A stretch of 64,000 bases of DNA from Zhongshania sp. R06B22. GTDB lineage: Bacteria > Pseudomonadota > Gammaproteobacteria > Pseudomonadales > Spongiibacteraceae. The notes below the pieces were generated by a model. That model saw only the letters and a program-made list of their open reading frames with translations. It searched no databases and was not told where the DNA came from. The stretch covers positions 124,001-188,000 of the forward strand of contig NZ_JBFRYB010000001.1 of the NCBI RefSeq assembly GCF_040892595.1. Reading direction: 5' to 3'. This document shows positions 1 to 8,913 of the stretch, piece by piece. Both the position numbers and the translations under genes were made by a program. Each line of letters starts with the position of its first letter. The first letter of the stretch is position 1.

Positions 1-384
1 GCCGACAAAATCAAGGCAGGCATAACTCCTCTCACCCTCTTTTAAGGAAAGTACGATCGCTGGCGTATAGTGATAAAGAAACTGTCCAACGCTATTTATA
101 ATTTCTCGCACGTCAGCAGACGCCAAAGCAAGAAACGCAACCGGACCGAGGATTTCTTGATCCTGAATAGCCGCTAAGCGTAGTCCGAAGTCACTGCAAT
201 TTAGCTTGCTCGCACTATCAGAAAGTAGGCGAGTAAAATCGCCAAACGGGAAAAAATAATCCTCATCGGATAAGCGGCTACAATCGATCCCCGCGCCCGT
301 TATGAGAGATTTATCGTCTCCGTTTAACTCACTGACAAGAGCATCAAACCCTTTTAGACAGCTACTTCTTATGCGTGCAGTCAT
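1..384 (-). CDS. AraC-family transcriptional regulator, N-terminal part (runs off the left edge)
   Basis: Reading the minus strand from the ATG at 384 gives 128 uninterrupted codons to the window edge. The text resembles the effector-binding domain of OruR/ArgR-type AraC regulators (PF12625): a 'DFGLRLAA' segment, then 'ILGPVAFLALAS', then a helix ending 'YHYTPAIVLSL'. The DNA-binding helix-turn-helix domain would lie outside the window. The same N-terminal family occurs in the regulator at 9949-10995, so two such regulators flank the left catabolic block. The ligand cannot be told from sequence; members often control lipid, hydrocarbon or amino acid catabolism. The family call is fairly sure, the regulated genes unknown. 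Confidence 0.75.
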   Translation of the reverse strand, partial: MTARIRSSCLKGFDALVSELNGDDKSLITGAGIDCSRLSDEDYFFPFGDFTRLLSDSASKLNCSDFGLRLAAIQDQEILGPVAFLALASADVREIINSVGQFLYHYTPAIVLSLKEGERSYACLDFVG

Positions 385-966
385 CAGGCCTCTTACAAAT
401 CATTATAACTATTTTATTGAAACCGCTATACAAACGCCTGAAACCCATAGTGCCTGAACGACCATATTGATAGGCGCAAGTTACGGCCCTACAGGCCAAT
501 ACTTTCGCTCAGTATACTTACATGGCCACTTGTGTACTAGGATCTTTGCGCGTATTAATAGTCGTGCTCCCAATAGGATTTAGGTGCTTATTCATTGTGA
601 CCTTGGCTTAGGAAGATGCATTGGGCCGGCTCTTGCTGGACTTGAATGCGCAAGCATTTTCAATAGCACGCCTCATTAAAGGACGAACATAATCAGGGGG
701 GATACGGCCCCTGCTACGCAGATAGCAATCTAGCTCAAACTATGCCAAGCCAAGGAATAGCGACGAAATTTCTGCCCTTAATCATCGCTTCGGCAGACTT
801 ATAAATATCACCTAAAATATGCTTTAGCGATGAGTATTTAGAATCCGCTTTTCAGTCATACAAGAACTGATTTTAGCGCCGACACCTAGGCTAGACTGAT
901 GCTACTATAAGCAACAAATACAGAACGTTTATACTTTTTAGCTAATAATATATAAGGTTTTTTATC
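385..966. other. Intergenic region between AraC fragment and MalT-like regulator
   Basis: About 580 bases with no intact gene. It separates two divergently read regulators and so should hold both promoters. Apart from the dehydrogenase-like remnant at 608-851 I see no further structure. The A+T-rich stretch just before 967 (about 920-966) contains the likely promoter and an AAGG-type ribosome site for the downstream GTG start. Confidence 0.5.
608..851 (-). pseudogene. Probable degraded C-terminal remnant of a short-chain dehydrogenase
   Basis: On the minus strand a frame from about 851 reads through 'AEAMIKGRNFVAIPWLGIV' and hits TGA at 737-735. A neighbouring frame continues with 'FELDCYLRSRGRIPPDYVRP' and ends at TAA (608-610). 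The two join smoothly if bases were lost in a short T run near 737-739. The combined text looks like the C-terminal helices of SDR-type dehydrogenases, with a basic 'kGR-x-IPW' segment. No start and no Rossmann-fold half remain upstream. It is probably a gene relic in the gap before the first MalT-like regulator. The family assignment is tentative. Confidence 0.4.
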
Positions 967-3753
967 GTGAGCGCTATTACTCGTCTGGCTAGCCAATATC
1001 GCTTGATAGAATCGAAGCTGAGACCGCCGTTTCTTCGAAATGCTATTCTCTACCGCGAGCAATTAACACGCTCTATCATGCACGAGCATTCCACTTCAGG
1101 CGTGCTGACATTAGTTGCATCTGCAGGTTCTGGCAAGACCACATTGATGGCGCAGATTTTCGAGGAGAGCGAGAAAGCGGGCGAACAATGCTTCTGGTTA
1201 AGTTTAGATTCTGACGATAATGAGCCAGCGATCTTCGCCAAGTATATACTCGCCAGCAGCTGTGATATCGGCCAGAATTTTCAGGAAAGCGAGTCCGCCT
1301 TCCGCGATGCAGGACAGTCCCGAAACTATGAGCAATTTTTGGATATATTATTAACTAGATTAGTCAATGTTCAGCTTGAGACGGCGATCTTTATTGATGA
1401 TTTTCAGTTCATAACAAATCCCACCATTATCAAATTCTGGAATAAGTTGCTGCAGTACTCTACACCCCTACTTCGAATTGTAATAGGGAGCCGAAATCAG
1501 TTATCTCTAGACCTTGGCCGAAAAAAGATATCTGGAATGATCACTGAGGTTAATCAAAGCGATCTCAACCTTAGCGCTAGCGAAGTTACAAGATACTTGC
1601 GTGAAGTTCATGAGACAAACGTTCCTGAACACGCAGCCGCACTACTACAGTCACTTACCGAAGGTTGGATTGCCGGCATTCAACTTGCAGCACTGGCAAT
1701 TGGTCGAGATCGAGTCGACGCCGTGAGTTACATTGAAAGCTTTACAGGCAAAGATAAAATTTTAACCGAGTATCTTCTACAAACAGTTTTGCGCGAACTT
1801 CCTGTGCCAGTTCGCGAATTCTTACTCGATACTGCACCGCTAACGAGATTCACCGCAGATCTTTGCAACCATGTCTGCAAACGCAGCAATGGCAGGGAGA
1901 TGCTTGAATATCTTAATCAGAGCAACTTATTCATTGTTCCAGAAGATAATGTTGAGCATTGGTATCGCTACCACCATCTATTTTCTGATTTTTTAAGGAG
2001 CGAGCTAAGGAAATCCAATCTAGAAAAATACGACATGATTTGCATCAGCGCAGCGACGTGGTGTGAGAGTGAAGACTTACTTAATGAAGCGGTTCAGTAT
2101 TGCCTATTAGCAAGGGATTTTAATAAAGCAGCTGGGCTAATAACCAAAAGAGGACCAAATTTAGCCCAGCTCAGTGGCGATCACTCTACAGTACTTGATT
2201 GGATGCGCAGACTTCCTGAGGAATACCATACCTCAAGCCCCCAATTACTGCTGGTGCACGCATGGTCAAGCACCTTCTCTCGCGACCCAAAGCTGGCCGT
2301 GACTCTGTGCAGAAAAGTCTTTGCGGGGATACACGACCCCGATCTTTATGGCTGGACGTTGAATAAAGATCAGAGCGACGATGCTTTCTGGCTCGCCAAA
2401 TCAATAGAGGCCATTGCAACAGTCGTATCAGATGAATTAAGTAAAAGTATAATCTTGTGCGAATCCATAATAGAAATGGCACCACCGCTGCAGTTACTCG
2501 CACTGGCGACAACTTATTCAGTGATGGCCTATGCTTGCCTGGGGCTTAGGGAGTATCAAAAAAGCGTTAATTACGCCGCAGAAGGGTATAAATATAGCAT
2601 TCAGGCCGGCTCTAAATTCGCCGCAGTCTGGGCAGACTTTATTTCTGGCCTTGCCAATATTGAATTGGGCCGCCTACATAGTGCACTTGAGGATGCTGAT
2701 CGCGCTTCCGCTACCGCTGGGATTGAGCATGCTCACAATGCGTATTTGCGCGCAATGGCTGACTTTATTCATAATGAAGTTAATGTTCAAAAATGCAATT
2801 TTGATGTGTTGCAACATCGATTAAAATTTACCCATACCTTTACCTCGCTATACGGGCCCGCCGAACCGCTCCTCACATCGATACGAGGGGATGCTAGACA
2901 TCTCTTTTGGGTTGGAGAATTCGATAGTGCGCGCAAGATTTTGCGCAATGGTCAGGATCTCGCGCTTAGTACTAATCAATTTCGACTGCACTTTGCTTTA
3001 CTCGCAGAAGAGATCGAGTTGCAACTTAGATTTGATGGCATTGACTCGGCCAAAGAAACAATCAGAAGGGTGAATTTCTATTCGTCCGATCACATCAATC
3101 TACCTATCGAATTTAAACCTTGGATCGAGGAAACAATTGCGGTTATCGAGATCCGCGTCTTGATGGCTGGCGGTAAAGTCGATGAAGCACTTGAGAGAAT
3201 AAGTAATATTATTAAATCGACCATACAGACCGGCGACACAAGGGTTCGATTTTTACATAAAATGCGGTCACTCAGAGCACTTGGACTATGGCGAAACGGC
3301 TCAGCAAGAGAAGGCGTGAGGGAATTGGCGCGAGTAGTAGACGCCGCTGCTCCGGAAGATCACGCCTATGAGATAGTGATGGCTGGAAGTGAAATTCTCG
3401 CAATTCTTAAGGAGATTCAGCCTAAGAGGAAAAACCCACTAGTAGATAAGGATTTATCAGTGAAGTACGATTTTATCGAAAGGATCATATCCTCTATCAA
3501 CGGTGATCTAGATACTCCCAAGCGTAAAATGGTGCTCGAAAACAGCAATATCGATGTTACCAAGTTACTAACTGGTAGGGAGCTTGATATTTTAAAACTT
3601 ATCGTTCCTGGGCTTGATAATAATCAGATCGCCGGAGAGCTGCAATTATCGGTCGCCACCGTTAAATGGCATATCCACAATATATTTCAAAAGATTGGTG
3701 TTCGTAGTAGAACTGCTGCCGCTGCCTATGGACACAATGCGAACTTAAGATAG
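967..3753 (+). CDS. MalT-like LuxR-family ATP-dependent transcriptional regulator (copy A)
   Basis: A large STAND-type activator of the MalT/LAL class, 928 residues, starting at GTG 967 after an AAGG element. A Walker A loop (ASAGSGKTT, residues 51-59) and a Walker B-like 'IFIDDFQ' mark the N-terminal NTPase. A long helical TPR-like sensor region fills the middle. The last 65 residues are a LuxR helix-turn-helix (LTGRELDILKL, then 'SVATVKWHIHNIFQKI'). Such proteins usually bind an inducer and ATP, oligomerise, and activate catabolic operons. A second copy of exactly the same length lies at 12642-15428 and aligns without gaps at the N-terminus, including its GTG start. The pair face each other across the FadL/Tat/desaturase/PF10118 block, so they are the best candidates for its control. 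The inducer is unknown. Confidence 0.9.
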   Translation: MSAITRLASQYRLIESKLRPPFLRNAILYREQLTRSIMHEHSTSGVLTLVASAGSGKTTLMAQIFEESEKAGEQCFWLSLDSDDNEPAIFAKYILASSCDIGQNFQESESAFRDAGQSRNYEQFLDILLTRLVNVQLETAIFIDDFQFITNPTIIKFWNKLLQYSTPLLRIVIGSRNQLSLDLGRKKISGMITEVNQSDLNLSASEVTRYLREVHETNVPEHAAALLQSLTEGWIAGIQLAALAIGRDRVDAVSYIESFTGKDKILTEYLLQTVLRELPVPVREFLLDTAPLTRFTADLCNHVCKRSNGREMLEYLNQSNLFIVPEDNVEHWYRYHHLFSDFLRSELRKSNLEKYDMICISAATWCESEDLLNEAVQYCLLARDFNKAAGLITKRGPNLAQLSGDHSTVLDWMRRLPEEYHTSSPQLLLVHAWSSTFSRDPKLAVTLCRKVFAGIHDPDLYGWTLNKDQSDDAFWLAKSIEAIATVVSDELSKSIILCESIIEMAPPLQLLALATTYSVMAYACLGLREYQKSVNYAAEGYKYSIQAGSKFAAVWADFISGLANIELGRLHSALEDADRASATAGIEHAHNAYLRAMADFIHNEVNVQKCNFDVLQHRLKFTHTFTSLYGPAEPLLTSIRGDARHLFWVGEFDSARKILRNGQDLALSTNQFRLHFALLAEEIELQLRFDGIDSAKETIRRVNFYSSDHINLPIEFKPWIEETIAVIEIRVLMAGGKVDEALERISNIIKSTIQTGDTRVRFLHKMRSLRALGLWRNGSAREGVRELARVVDAAAPEDHAYEIVMAGSEILAILKEIQPKRKNPLVDKDLSVKYDFIERIISSINGDLDTPKRKMVLENSNIDVTKLLTGRELDILKLIVPGLDNNQIAGELQLSVATVKWHIHNIFQKIGVRSRTAAAAYGHNANLR

Positions 3754-3974
3754 ATTGACCTTCGATGCTTACTTTTAACTATGCGTATTTACTTGCGCGA
3801 ATACTTGCAAGCACGCCAGTCTGGCAGCACGCTAGCCATGCTAGTTTGGACTTACCCCGCCCCACTGACTCTCGAAGGTGCTTTAGACGACCCAAGCAGG
3901 GCATAGCTAAAACCTCCGCCTGAGTGATCGTTATTGTCTTTGCCTAATTAAAGAGATCGTGTAGTTAGCAACAA

Positions 3975-5222
3975 CTAACCGTCAAAATTATAAGTGAAAC
4001 TAATACCTGCGGCATATTGATACATATGTATCATTAAGGTCTGCCCAGGCCCCAGTGGGTTGGGAGCCTTCAAAACGCCTTTTTCGACAAAATATAAAAC
4101 ACCGTTAATTTTCCATCTTGGCGATAACTGCTCACTGATACCCAGGGTGTAATGCCACTCAGTAATAGCCGGAGACATCAAATTCAAGAAAATCTCGGAG
4201 TCGCGAACAAAATGCTCACCATAATTCAAACCTGCTCGTAAGCTGGTAGTAGGGCGCACATCCCACTGGTAACCCAGTTTATAAATTGTCATATCTTTCC
4301 AGCCGAAGCCCGCACCACCGTCGTCGCCCAGCCGACTCGCCTTTAAGTTTGGCAAAAACCGATTCCCGGTGGATTTCACATCAGAGTAAGCGATTCGCTG
4401 AATATCAAAAACCACATTATGACTACCGCCCCGCCATGCTATGCCCACTATCAAGTTTGCCGGGATATCACGACCACCTTGCTCCGCTAGTAGCCCCGAA
4501 TATTTACTCAACTTTCCCATGCGAATTTCTGATCGATAGCTGGCGCCGGCGTGTATCGACTTACTTAAACTCCCCTGCCATCCGACAGCAAGACCGTAGC
4601 CCCAGCTTTGATCTGGGCCGCGATCACTCATTTTATCTCCATTCGAGGATAATCCCGAAAATTGGGACACGCCACTGAACTCGAAGGTCTGATAGGCTAG
4701 AGTAGGAGATACACCAAAAGCATGATTTTCATTCAGGCGCCAAGAGTAGGTAGGTACAACAAATATCTGGCTCAAATCAATCCCCGCATCACCGCCGGAA
4801 TAGGTGTTACTAGAATAATCCGTATTATTGCCGCTCATATACACAGAGACCCCAAGGGACGAGCCGCTTTCAAGCATTTTATTGTATCCAAAGCTTGGGA
4901 TAATAAAGTATAAGTTCTTACTTCTTTGACTACCCTCAGATAGATAAAATGTACCCTCACCCGGCGACTCCACAGCGCCACCCGTGACCGTGTAGCCGCG
5001 GTGAGACGAGAATATTTCGGTACCGAAATCTAGTTTATTGCCAACCGAATTCATACCTGCCGGATTTGTTGCCCCCGCCAGGGAGTCCTGAGACCAGGCA
5101 ACACCAGCACCACCCATACCCTTGTTAACAATGCCATATCCATGGGATGACAAGCCATTTGTTGCATAGCTCTCCGGAACCACAAAAAAGCACATCAACG
5201 GAATCACTATTCTAAGCCACAT
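3975..5222 (-). CDS. FadL-like outer membrane transporter (OmpP1/FadL/TodX family)
   Basis: A 14-strand beta-barrel type outer membrane protein for uptake of long-chain fatty acids or other hydrophobic molecules. After a signal peptide (MWLRIVIPLMCFFV..., cleavage expected after SYA) the mature N-terminus begins TNGLSSHGYG, typical of the FadL plug. It is followed by GMGGAGVAWSQDSLAGATNPAG, close to the family's N-terminal signature. The C-terminus ends in alternating aromatic barrel strands (AAGISFTYNFDG). I chose ATG 5222 because a GAGA element lies 8 bases upstream; ATG 5246 and an ATG at 5321 are also in frame but lack a ribosome site. About 415 residues fits the family. It sits among lipid and hydrocarbon genes, so a hydrophobic growth substrate is a natural ligand. 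Confidence 0.85.
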   Translation of the reverse strand: MWLRIVIPLMCFFVVPESYATNGLSSHGYGIVNKGMGGAGVAWSQDSLAGATNPAGMNSVGNKLDFGTEIFSSHRGYTVTGGAVESPGEGTFYLSEGSQRSKNLYFIIPSFGYNKMLESGSSLGVSVYMSGNNTDYSSNTYSGGDAGIDLSQIFVVPTYSWRLNENHAFGVSPTLAYQTFEFSGVSQFSGLSSNGDKMSDRGPDQSWGYGLAVGWQGSLSKSIHAGASYRSEIRMGKLSKYSGLLAEQGGRDIPANLIVGIAWRGGSHNVVFDIQRIAYSDVKSTGNRFLPNLKASRLGDDGGAGFGWKDMTIYKLGYQWDVRPTTSLRAGLNYGEHFVRDSEIFLNLMSPAITEWHYTLGISEQLSPRWKINGVLYFVEKGVLKAPNPLGPGQTLMIHMYQYAAGISFTYNFDG

Positions 5223-5613
5223 AACACTTATCTCAAGTTTAAGCATATAAGAACGCCAGATCTTATTTAGGGTACAGCTAGGAAAATATAGTCTTTTACT
5301 AAAGACCCTAGGAGGGTGCACTTCGGCAATTCAAATAGCTTGCCTGTAGAGGACAAGGTTTTATCATCTAAAGACATGCATTAAGATGATGCTTAACTCC
5401 TAGCTAAATTTTAAAAATAGAATTTAAATTTAAATCGGCTTTCTAATATGAGTATTGAGCAGTTATACTCATTGTGCGTAGACATTCCTGCTGCCACTTA
5501 AAACCGACAATTATAAAAAGACGGTTATTACGGGGATGCAAAGCAGAATTTTCAGTTAAAATTATCTCAGACGTACGATCTTATACGTCATCAATTACTT
5601 GCAGAGATTATTT

Positions 5614-5835
5614 ATGGGTATCGGCGGAATCAGTATCTGGCAACTACTTATAGTTTTAGCCATAATTGTTTTACTATTTGGCACAAAAAAAATTGGCACC
5701 TTGGGCAGCGATCTGGGCAGCGCATTACGGGGTTTCAAAGACGGCATGAAAGGATTTGATCAAAAAACAAAAGAAGATGACGAGCAAATCAACTCGGCGG
5801 AAGTGTTAAGCGAGAATAAGAATCGTCCAGAATAG
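5614..5835 (+). CDS. tatA: Sec-independent protein translocase subunit TatA
   Basis: A 73-residue protein with one N-terminal transmembrane helix ([18 protein letters not shown]), the FG hinge, an amphipathic helix ([19 protein letters not shown]) and an acidic tail. This is the normal TatA layout; TatA forms the channel that moves folded, twin-arginine-signal proteins across the inner membrane. The start is ATG 5614, preceded by GAGA at a good distance; a TTG five codons upstream is open but unlikely. First gene of a tatABC operon: tatB follows after 39 bases. Confidence 0.92.
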   Translation: MGIGGISIWQLLIVLAIIVLLFGTKKIGTLGSDLGSALRGFKDGMKGFDQKTKEDDEQINSAEVLSENKNRPE

Positions 5836-5874
5836 CAAGCTACTCCTCTGCGTCACATTTGGAACTAATCAACC

Positions 5875-6249
5875 ATGTTCGATATGAGCTTCCTTGAGCT
5901 AATAGTCATCGCCGTAGTCGGCTTGCTTGTTCTTGGCCCGGAGCGACTTCCAGGCGCTATTCGCACCGGATCGCTCTATATTGGCCGAATAAAGCGCACC
6001 GTCAACAAACTGCGCTATGAAATTGAACATGAAATTGGCGCAGGGGAAATACAGAGTACATTAAAGAATGAAGCAACAAACCAAATAGAGTCCGACATTG
6101 CAGAGCTAAAGAAAAACTTCCAGCATACTATTTCCTCAGTACAAGGCGATATAGCAAAGGACAGCACGCAAATCCTAGAGCAAACAGAAGCCGATACATG
6201 TATAGCTGAAAATCAGACTTCCACAAAAAATGACCCTCAATCATTATGA
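5875..6249 (+). CDS. tatB: Sec-independent protein translocase subunit TatB
   Basis: A 124-residue protein opening with MFDMSFLELIVIAVVGLLVL and then GPERLP. This is the TatB signature, including the Glu at position 8 and the Gly-Pro hinge. A long amphipathic and probably coiled helix follows. TatB works with TatC in the receptor that recognises twin-arginine signal peptides. The gene overlaps tatC by 4 bases (ATGA), pointing to translational coupling. Confidence 0.92.
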   Translation: MFDMSFLELIVIAVVGLLVLGPERLPGAIRTGSLYIGRIKRTVNKLRYEIEHEIGAGEIQSTLKNEATNQIESDIAELKKNFQHTISSVQGDIAKDSTQILEQTEADTCIAENQTSTKNDPQSL

Positions 6250-6989
6250 CTTCAAATACCGCAGGCACTAGTAGTAGCTCTAATCTGACGAACCGCGTAA
6301 CCGAGCTAAGAAACCGACTTCTACGTGTTTTGGCGGCAATGTTAATATCATCGCTGTGCTTAATACCATTTTCTGACGATATATATAGTCTTGTTGCCGG
6401 GCCGCTTCTGCAGTACCTACCAGAGGGAGGAAGTATGATCGCTACCGATGTGACATCCACTTTCATGGCACCCTTGAAGCTAGTACTTTGTGCAGCCTTC
6501 GCCCTATCTATGCCTGTCTTTCTGTTCCAGCTGTGGAGCTTTATCTCCCCAGGACTCTATCGTAATAAGAGACAACTTGGCATTACGCTATTAATATCAA
6601 GTGTGATCCTGTTTTATATTGGTATCGCCTTTGCGTTTTACGTGGTCTTTCCACTAGTATTTAGCTTTTTCAGTAGCGTCACACCTGACGGCGTATCCTA
6701 CACGCCAGATATTTCACTATATCTAAATACCGTGCTGAAATTATTTCTCGCTTTTGGCCTAACCTTCGAAATCCCCATAGCTACCGTGCTTCTAGTAAGC
6801 AGTGGCATAACAAGCAGACAGGCATTAAGTGAAAAGCGCCCTTACGTCATTGTTGCCTGCTTTATCGTAGGAATGATTTTGACTCCCCCCGACATAATAT
6901 CCCAAGCATTGCTTGCAGTTCCCATGCTAATACTATTTGAACTTGGTCTACTCTTTAGTTTTTTCATTACAAAAATAGAAACGCAATAA
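6246..6989 (+). CDS. tatC: Sec-independent protein translocase subunit TatC, with Lys in place of the signal-binding Glu
   Basis: A 247-residue, six-helix membrane protein matching TatC along its length: 'TELRNRLL' near the N-terminus, 'MIATDVTSTFMAPLK', 'FISPGLY', 'KRPYVIVACFIVGMILTPPD'. It is the twin-arginine signal receptor with TatB. Compared with E. coli TatC from memory, Glu15 (here Glu20), Phe94 (Phe99) and the PPD aspartate are kept. The residue aligned with Glu103 is Lys108 (LYRNKRQ against LYKHERR; codon AAG at 6567-6569). Glu103 is part of the twin-arginine binding site, so this TatC may recognise altered signals. Standing among catabolic genes, this tatABC set may be additional to a housekeeping one, but the window cannot show that. 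Confidence 0.93.
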   Translation: MTSNTAGTSSSSNLTNRVTELRNRLLRVLAAMLISSLCLIPFSDDIYSLVAGPLLQYLPEGGSMIATDVTSTFMAPLKLVLCAAFALSMPVFLFQLWSFISPGLYRNKRQLGITLLISSVILFYIGIAFAFYVVFPLVFSFFSSVTPDGVSYTPDISLYLNTVLKLFLAFGLTFEIPIATVLLVSSGITSRQALSEKRPYVIVACFIVGMILTPPDIISQALLAVPMLILFELGLLFSFFITKIETQ

Positions 6990-7165
6990 TTCTAATTGCG
7001 CTTAATTCCAAGATAATATTCACGCTTAGGGGCGTGGGCTTAGATTAGCATTTAAAGTTCTGCCCAGAGATCGCGCCAAGCAAGCAAACGACATTTGCGG
7101 CCTTTGTATTTGCGCCCCGCACTATCTTCATCGGCATCAGCCTAAAAAGTCATTGGCTGATCTGC

Positions 7166-7582
7166 TTAAATAGCGGACGTAAGCGACAGCGACCACCATA
7201 CCAACATTGCCACCTGCGCGAGGAACGCGGGGAAGCGCACCACGAAGATCATCAGGTGGTGAACGGAGATGATGTGCGAGACCGACTGTATTATACGAGC
7301 GCCGACATACGTCATTGCTAAACCATCAGTTACTGCTGATTGATCACTAACATTGGCAAGTAGAATAACACCAAAGAATAACGGCGCAGTTTCCAAACTA
7401 TTGCTAAGTGCATCACAAACTCGCTTTAATAGCGGGCCATCTTGAGTTTCACCACCACGCGTCCAAGCATCTGCCTTGCGCTTAAAACTCATTACCATAA
7501 ATCCGCGATAGGCAATAATAGTAAGTAGTAGCAGTAGTACCCAGCCAGTATAAGCGGCCATTGCGATTAGGGACGTTGTCAT
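7166..7582 (-). CDS. MAPEG-family membrane protein
   Basis: A 138-residue protein with four hydrophobic segments. Its central part matches the MAPEG family (membrane-associated proteins in eicosanoid and glutathione metabolism): an 'ALSNSLETAPLFFGVILLAN' helix, then 'YVGARIIQSVSHI'. Bacterial members are mostly uncharacterised; some are glutathione transferases or peroxidases for hydrophobic electrophiles. A clear GGAGAT ribosome site precedes ATG 7582. It lies 140 bases downstream of, and on the same strand as, a haloalkane dehalogenase. A shared detoxification or co-transcription role is possible but not shown. Confidence 0.8.
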   Translation of the reverse strand: MTTSLIAMAAYTGWVLLLLLTIIAYRGFMVMSFKRKADAWTRGGETQDGPLLKRVCDALSNSLETAPLFFGVILLANVSDQSAVTDGLAMTYVGARIIQSVSHIISVHHLMIFVVRFPAFLAQVAMLVWWSLSLTSAI

Positions 7583-7721
7583 TTTATTATCTCCATTAGG
7601 AAGCTAAGTACATCAAGGTATTATTATCATTGTTCTAAAATATCGCTTCGGCGTGATAGCAAACTCCGAAGCATTCAAACATATCAGTTCATTCGATTTG
7701 AACGACCACTCATAAGCCTTT

Positions 7722-8609
7722 CTATAACTTCCGCATCCAATCGGCCAGGGCTTCGCCGATCTCATGTGGGGAATCTTCCTGAACAAAATGGAGACCCGAA
7801 ACAGTTACTTCCGAGATATTAGGCCAAGATCTGACAAGATCCCTGACCGGACCAGCGAGAATTGCACCTGGCTCGACGTTCACGAAAAGCTTAGGAATAT
7901 GCGTTTCCGATAGCCAAGCACTGTATGCAGTAACAATGTCTACTACGTCCTCTGGCTCGCCCTCAATCGGAAGTTGACGTGGCCATGTCAACGTCGGCCT
8001 GCGCGACTCCCCGGTCTCGGTAAACGGTCGACGATATTCCGTCATTTCGACGTCGGTTAATACTCTCAGTACTTGGCCTGGCAGAACCTTCTCAACAAAC
8101 AGATTGTCCTCTAAAATTAATTGCTCTCCCTCAGAAGACCGGAATCTTTTGAAGATATCCTGCTCACTTTCGGGAAACAGATCCCAGCTGGGGATTGGCG
8201 CCACGATCGCCTCCATAAATGCGATACCTTTTACCGCGTCTTTATGAGTGTGCGCCCAATGAAATCCCAATCCAGATCCCCAGTCATGAATAACCAAGGT
8301 CACATTCTTATCTGCACCTATAGACTCCAGTAGAGCAAATAAATACTTGCGATGCTCCACATAGGTGTAGCTCTGAGGGCCACTATCATCAAGCTTTTCG
8401 GAATCACCCATGCCAATTAGGTCCGGTGCAATTAGGCGGCCAGCCCCCTCCAAGAAAGGCATAATATTTCGCCACAGATATGAGGAGGTAGGATTTCCAT
8501 GAAGGAAAACAATTGGATCACCACTGCCATGTTCGACGTAGGCCATACGTTTTCCGTGAATAATTTTATACTTTTTTTCGTAAGGGTGTTTATCTGATAG
8601 AAGCGTCAT
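7722..8609 (-). CDS. Haloalkane dehalogenase, subfamily II
   Basis: An alpha/beta hydrolase of 295 residues that should cleave carbon-halogen bonds in haloalkanes to give an alcohol and a halide. Numbered from ATG 8609, the full subfamily II pentad is visible: Asn39 (HGNPTSS) and Trp110 for halide binding, nucleophile Asp109 (HDWGSG), catalytic acid Glu133 (FMEAIV), and base His274 ([10 protein letters not shown]). Glu at the end of strand 6, rather than a later Asp, marks the DhaA/LinB subgroup. ATG 8609 has a GGGA ribosome site 8 bases upstream; the TTG eight codons earlier lacks one. The protein is close to the usual 295 residues with no signal peptide, so it is probably cytoplasmic. Its natural substrate cannot be read from sequence. 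Confidence 0.9.
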   Translation of the reverse strand: MTLLSDKHPYEKKYKIIHGKRMAYVEHGSGDPIVFLHGNPTSSYLWRNIMPFLEGAGRLIAPDLIGMGDSEKLDDSGPQSYTYVEHRKYLFALLESIGADKNVTLVIHDWGSGLGFHWAHTHKDAVKGIAFMEAIVAPIPSWDLFPESEQDIFKRFRSSEGEQLILEDNLFVEKVLPGQVLRVLTDVEMTEYRRPFTETGESRRPTLTWPRQLPIEGEPEDVVDIVTAYSAWLSETHIPKLFVNVEPGAILAGPVRDLVRSWPNISEVTVSGLHFVQEDSPHEIGEALADWMRKL

Positions 8610-8791
8610 TTTATATTTCCCAGCTAATTTCAAGTCGGACGTAGATTATCTAAAGTTCACCCCAATAAAATGGCGGATAGCTAGCACCTCGAAATCATAC
8701 TTTATCAAGACGAATTACTATCTCACTACCGCTTTATTGAAACTCGTACGACACAGATAATCCTTCGCGCCATATTTAGAATCATATTCAG

Positions 8792-8830
8792 GCATAGCTT
8801 ATGCGCTATCCCAGCCTGCATAAGCTATGC
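8792..8830. repeat. Perfect 13-bp inverted repeat (GCATAGCTTATGC / GCATAAGCTATGC)
   Basis: Arms at 8792-8804 and 8818-8830 are exact reverse complements separated by 13 bases. Each arm is itself nearly palindromic. It lies between the haloalkane dehalogenase promoter side and the end of the desaturase gene. The same nine-base arms (GCATAGCTT / AAGCTATGC) recur at 35781-35820, so it may be a dispersed element, a terminator without a T run, or a protein-binding site. Confidence 0.6.
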
Positions 8831-8913
8831 ACAATGACTTCATATCGCATCTTATTACACTCACACTAATTCTTATTCTAGATAGCGACATCAAGCGTTT
8901 TCCGAATTTAATT

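Noticed and set aside
2186..2512. 108-residue minus-strand open frame inside MalT-like copy A
   Set aside because: It is antisense to a well-supported regulator and has no recognisable features.
7722..8609. Epoxide hydrolase as the identity of the alpha/beta hydrolase
   Set aside because: The halide-binding Asn39 and Trp110 and acid Glu133 form the haloalkane dehalogenase subfamily II set; the paired Tyr of epoxide hydrolases is not evident.
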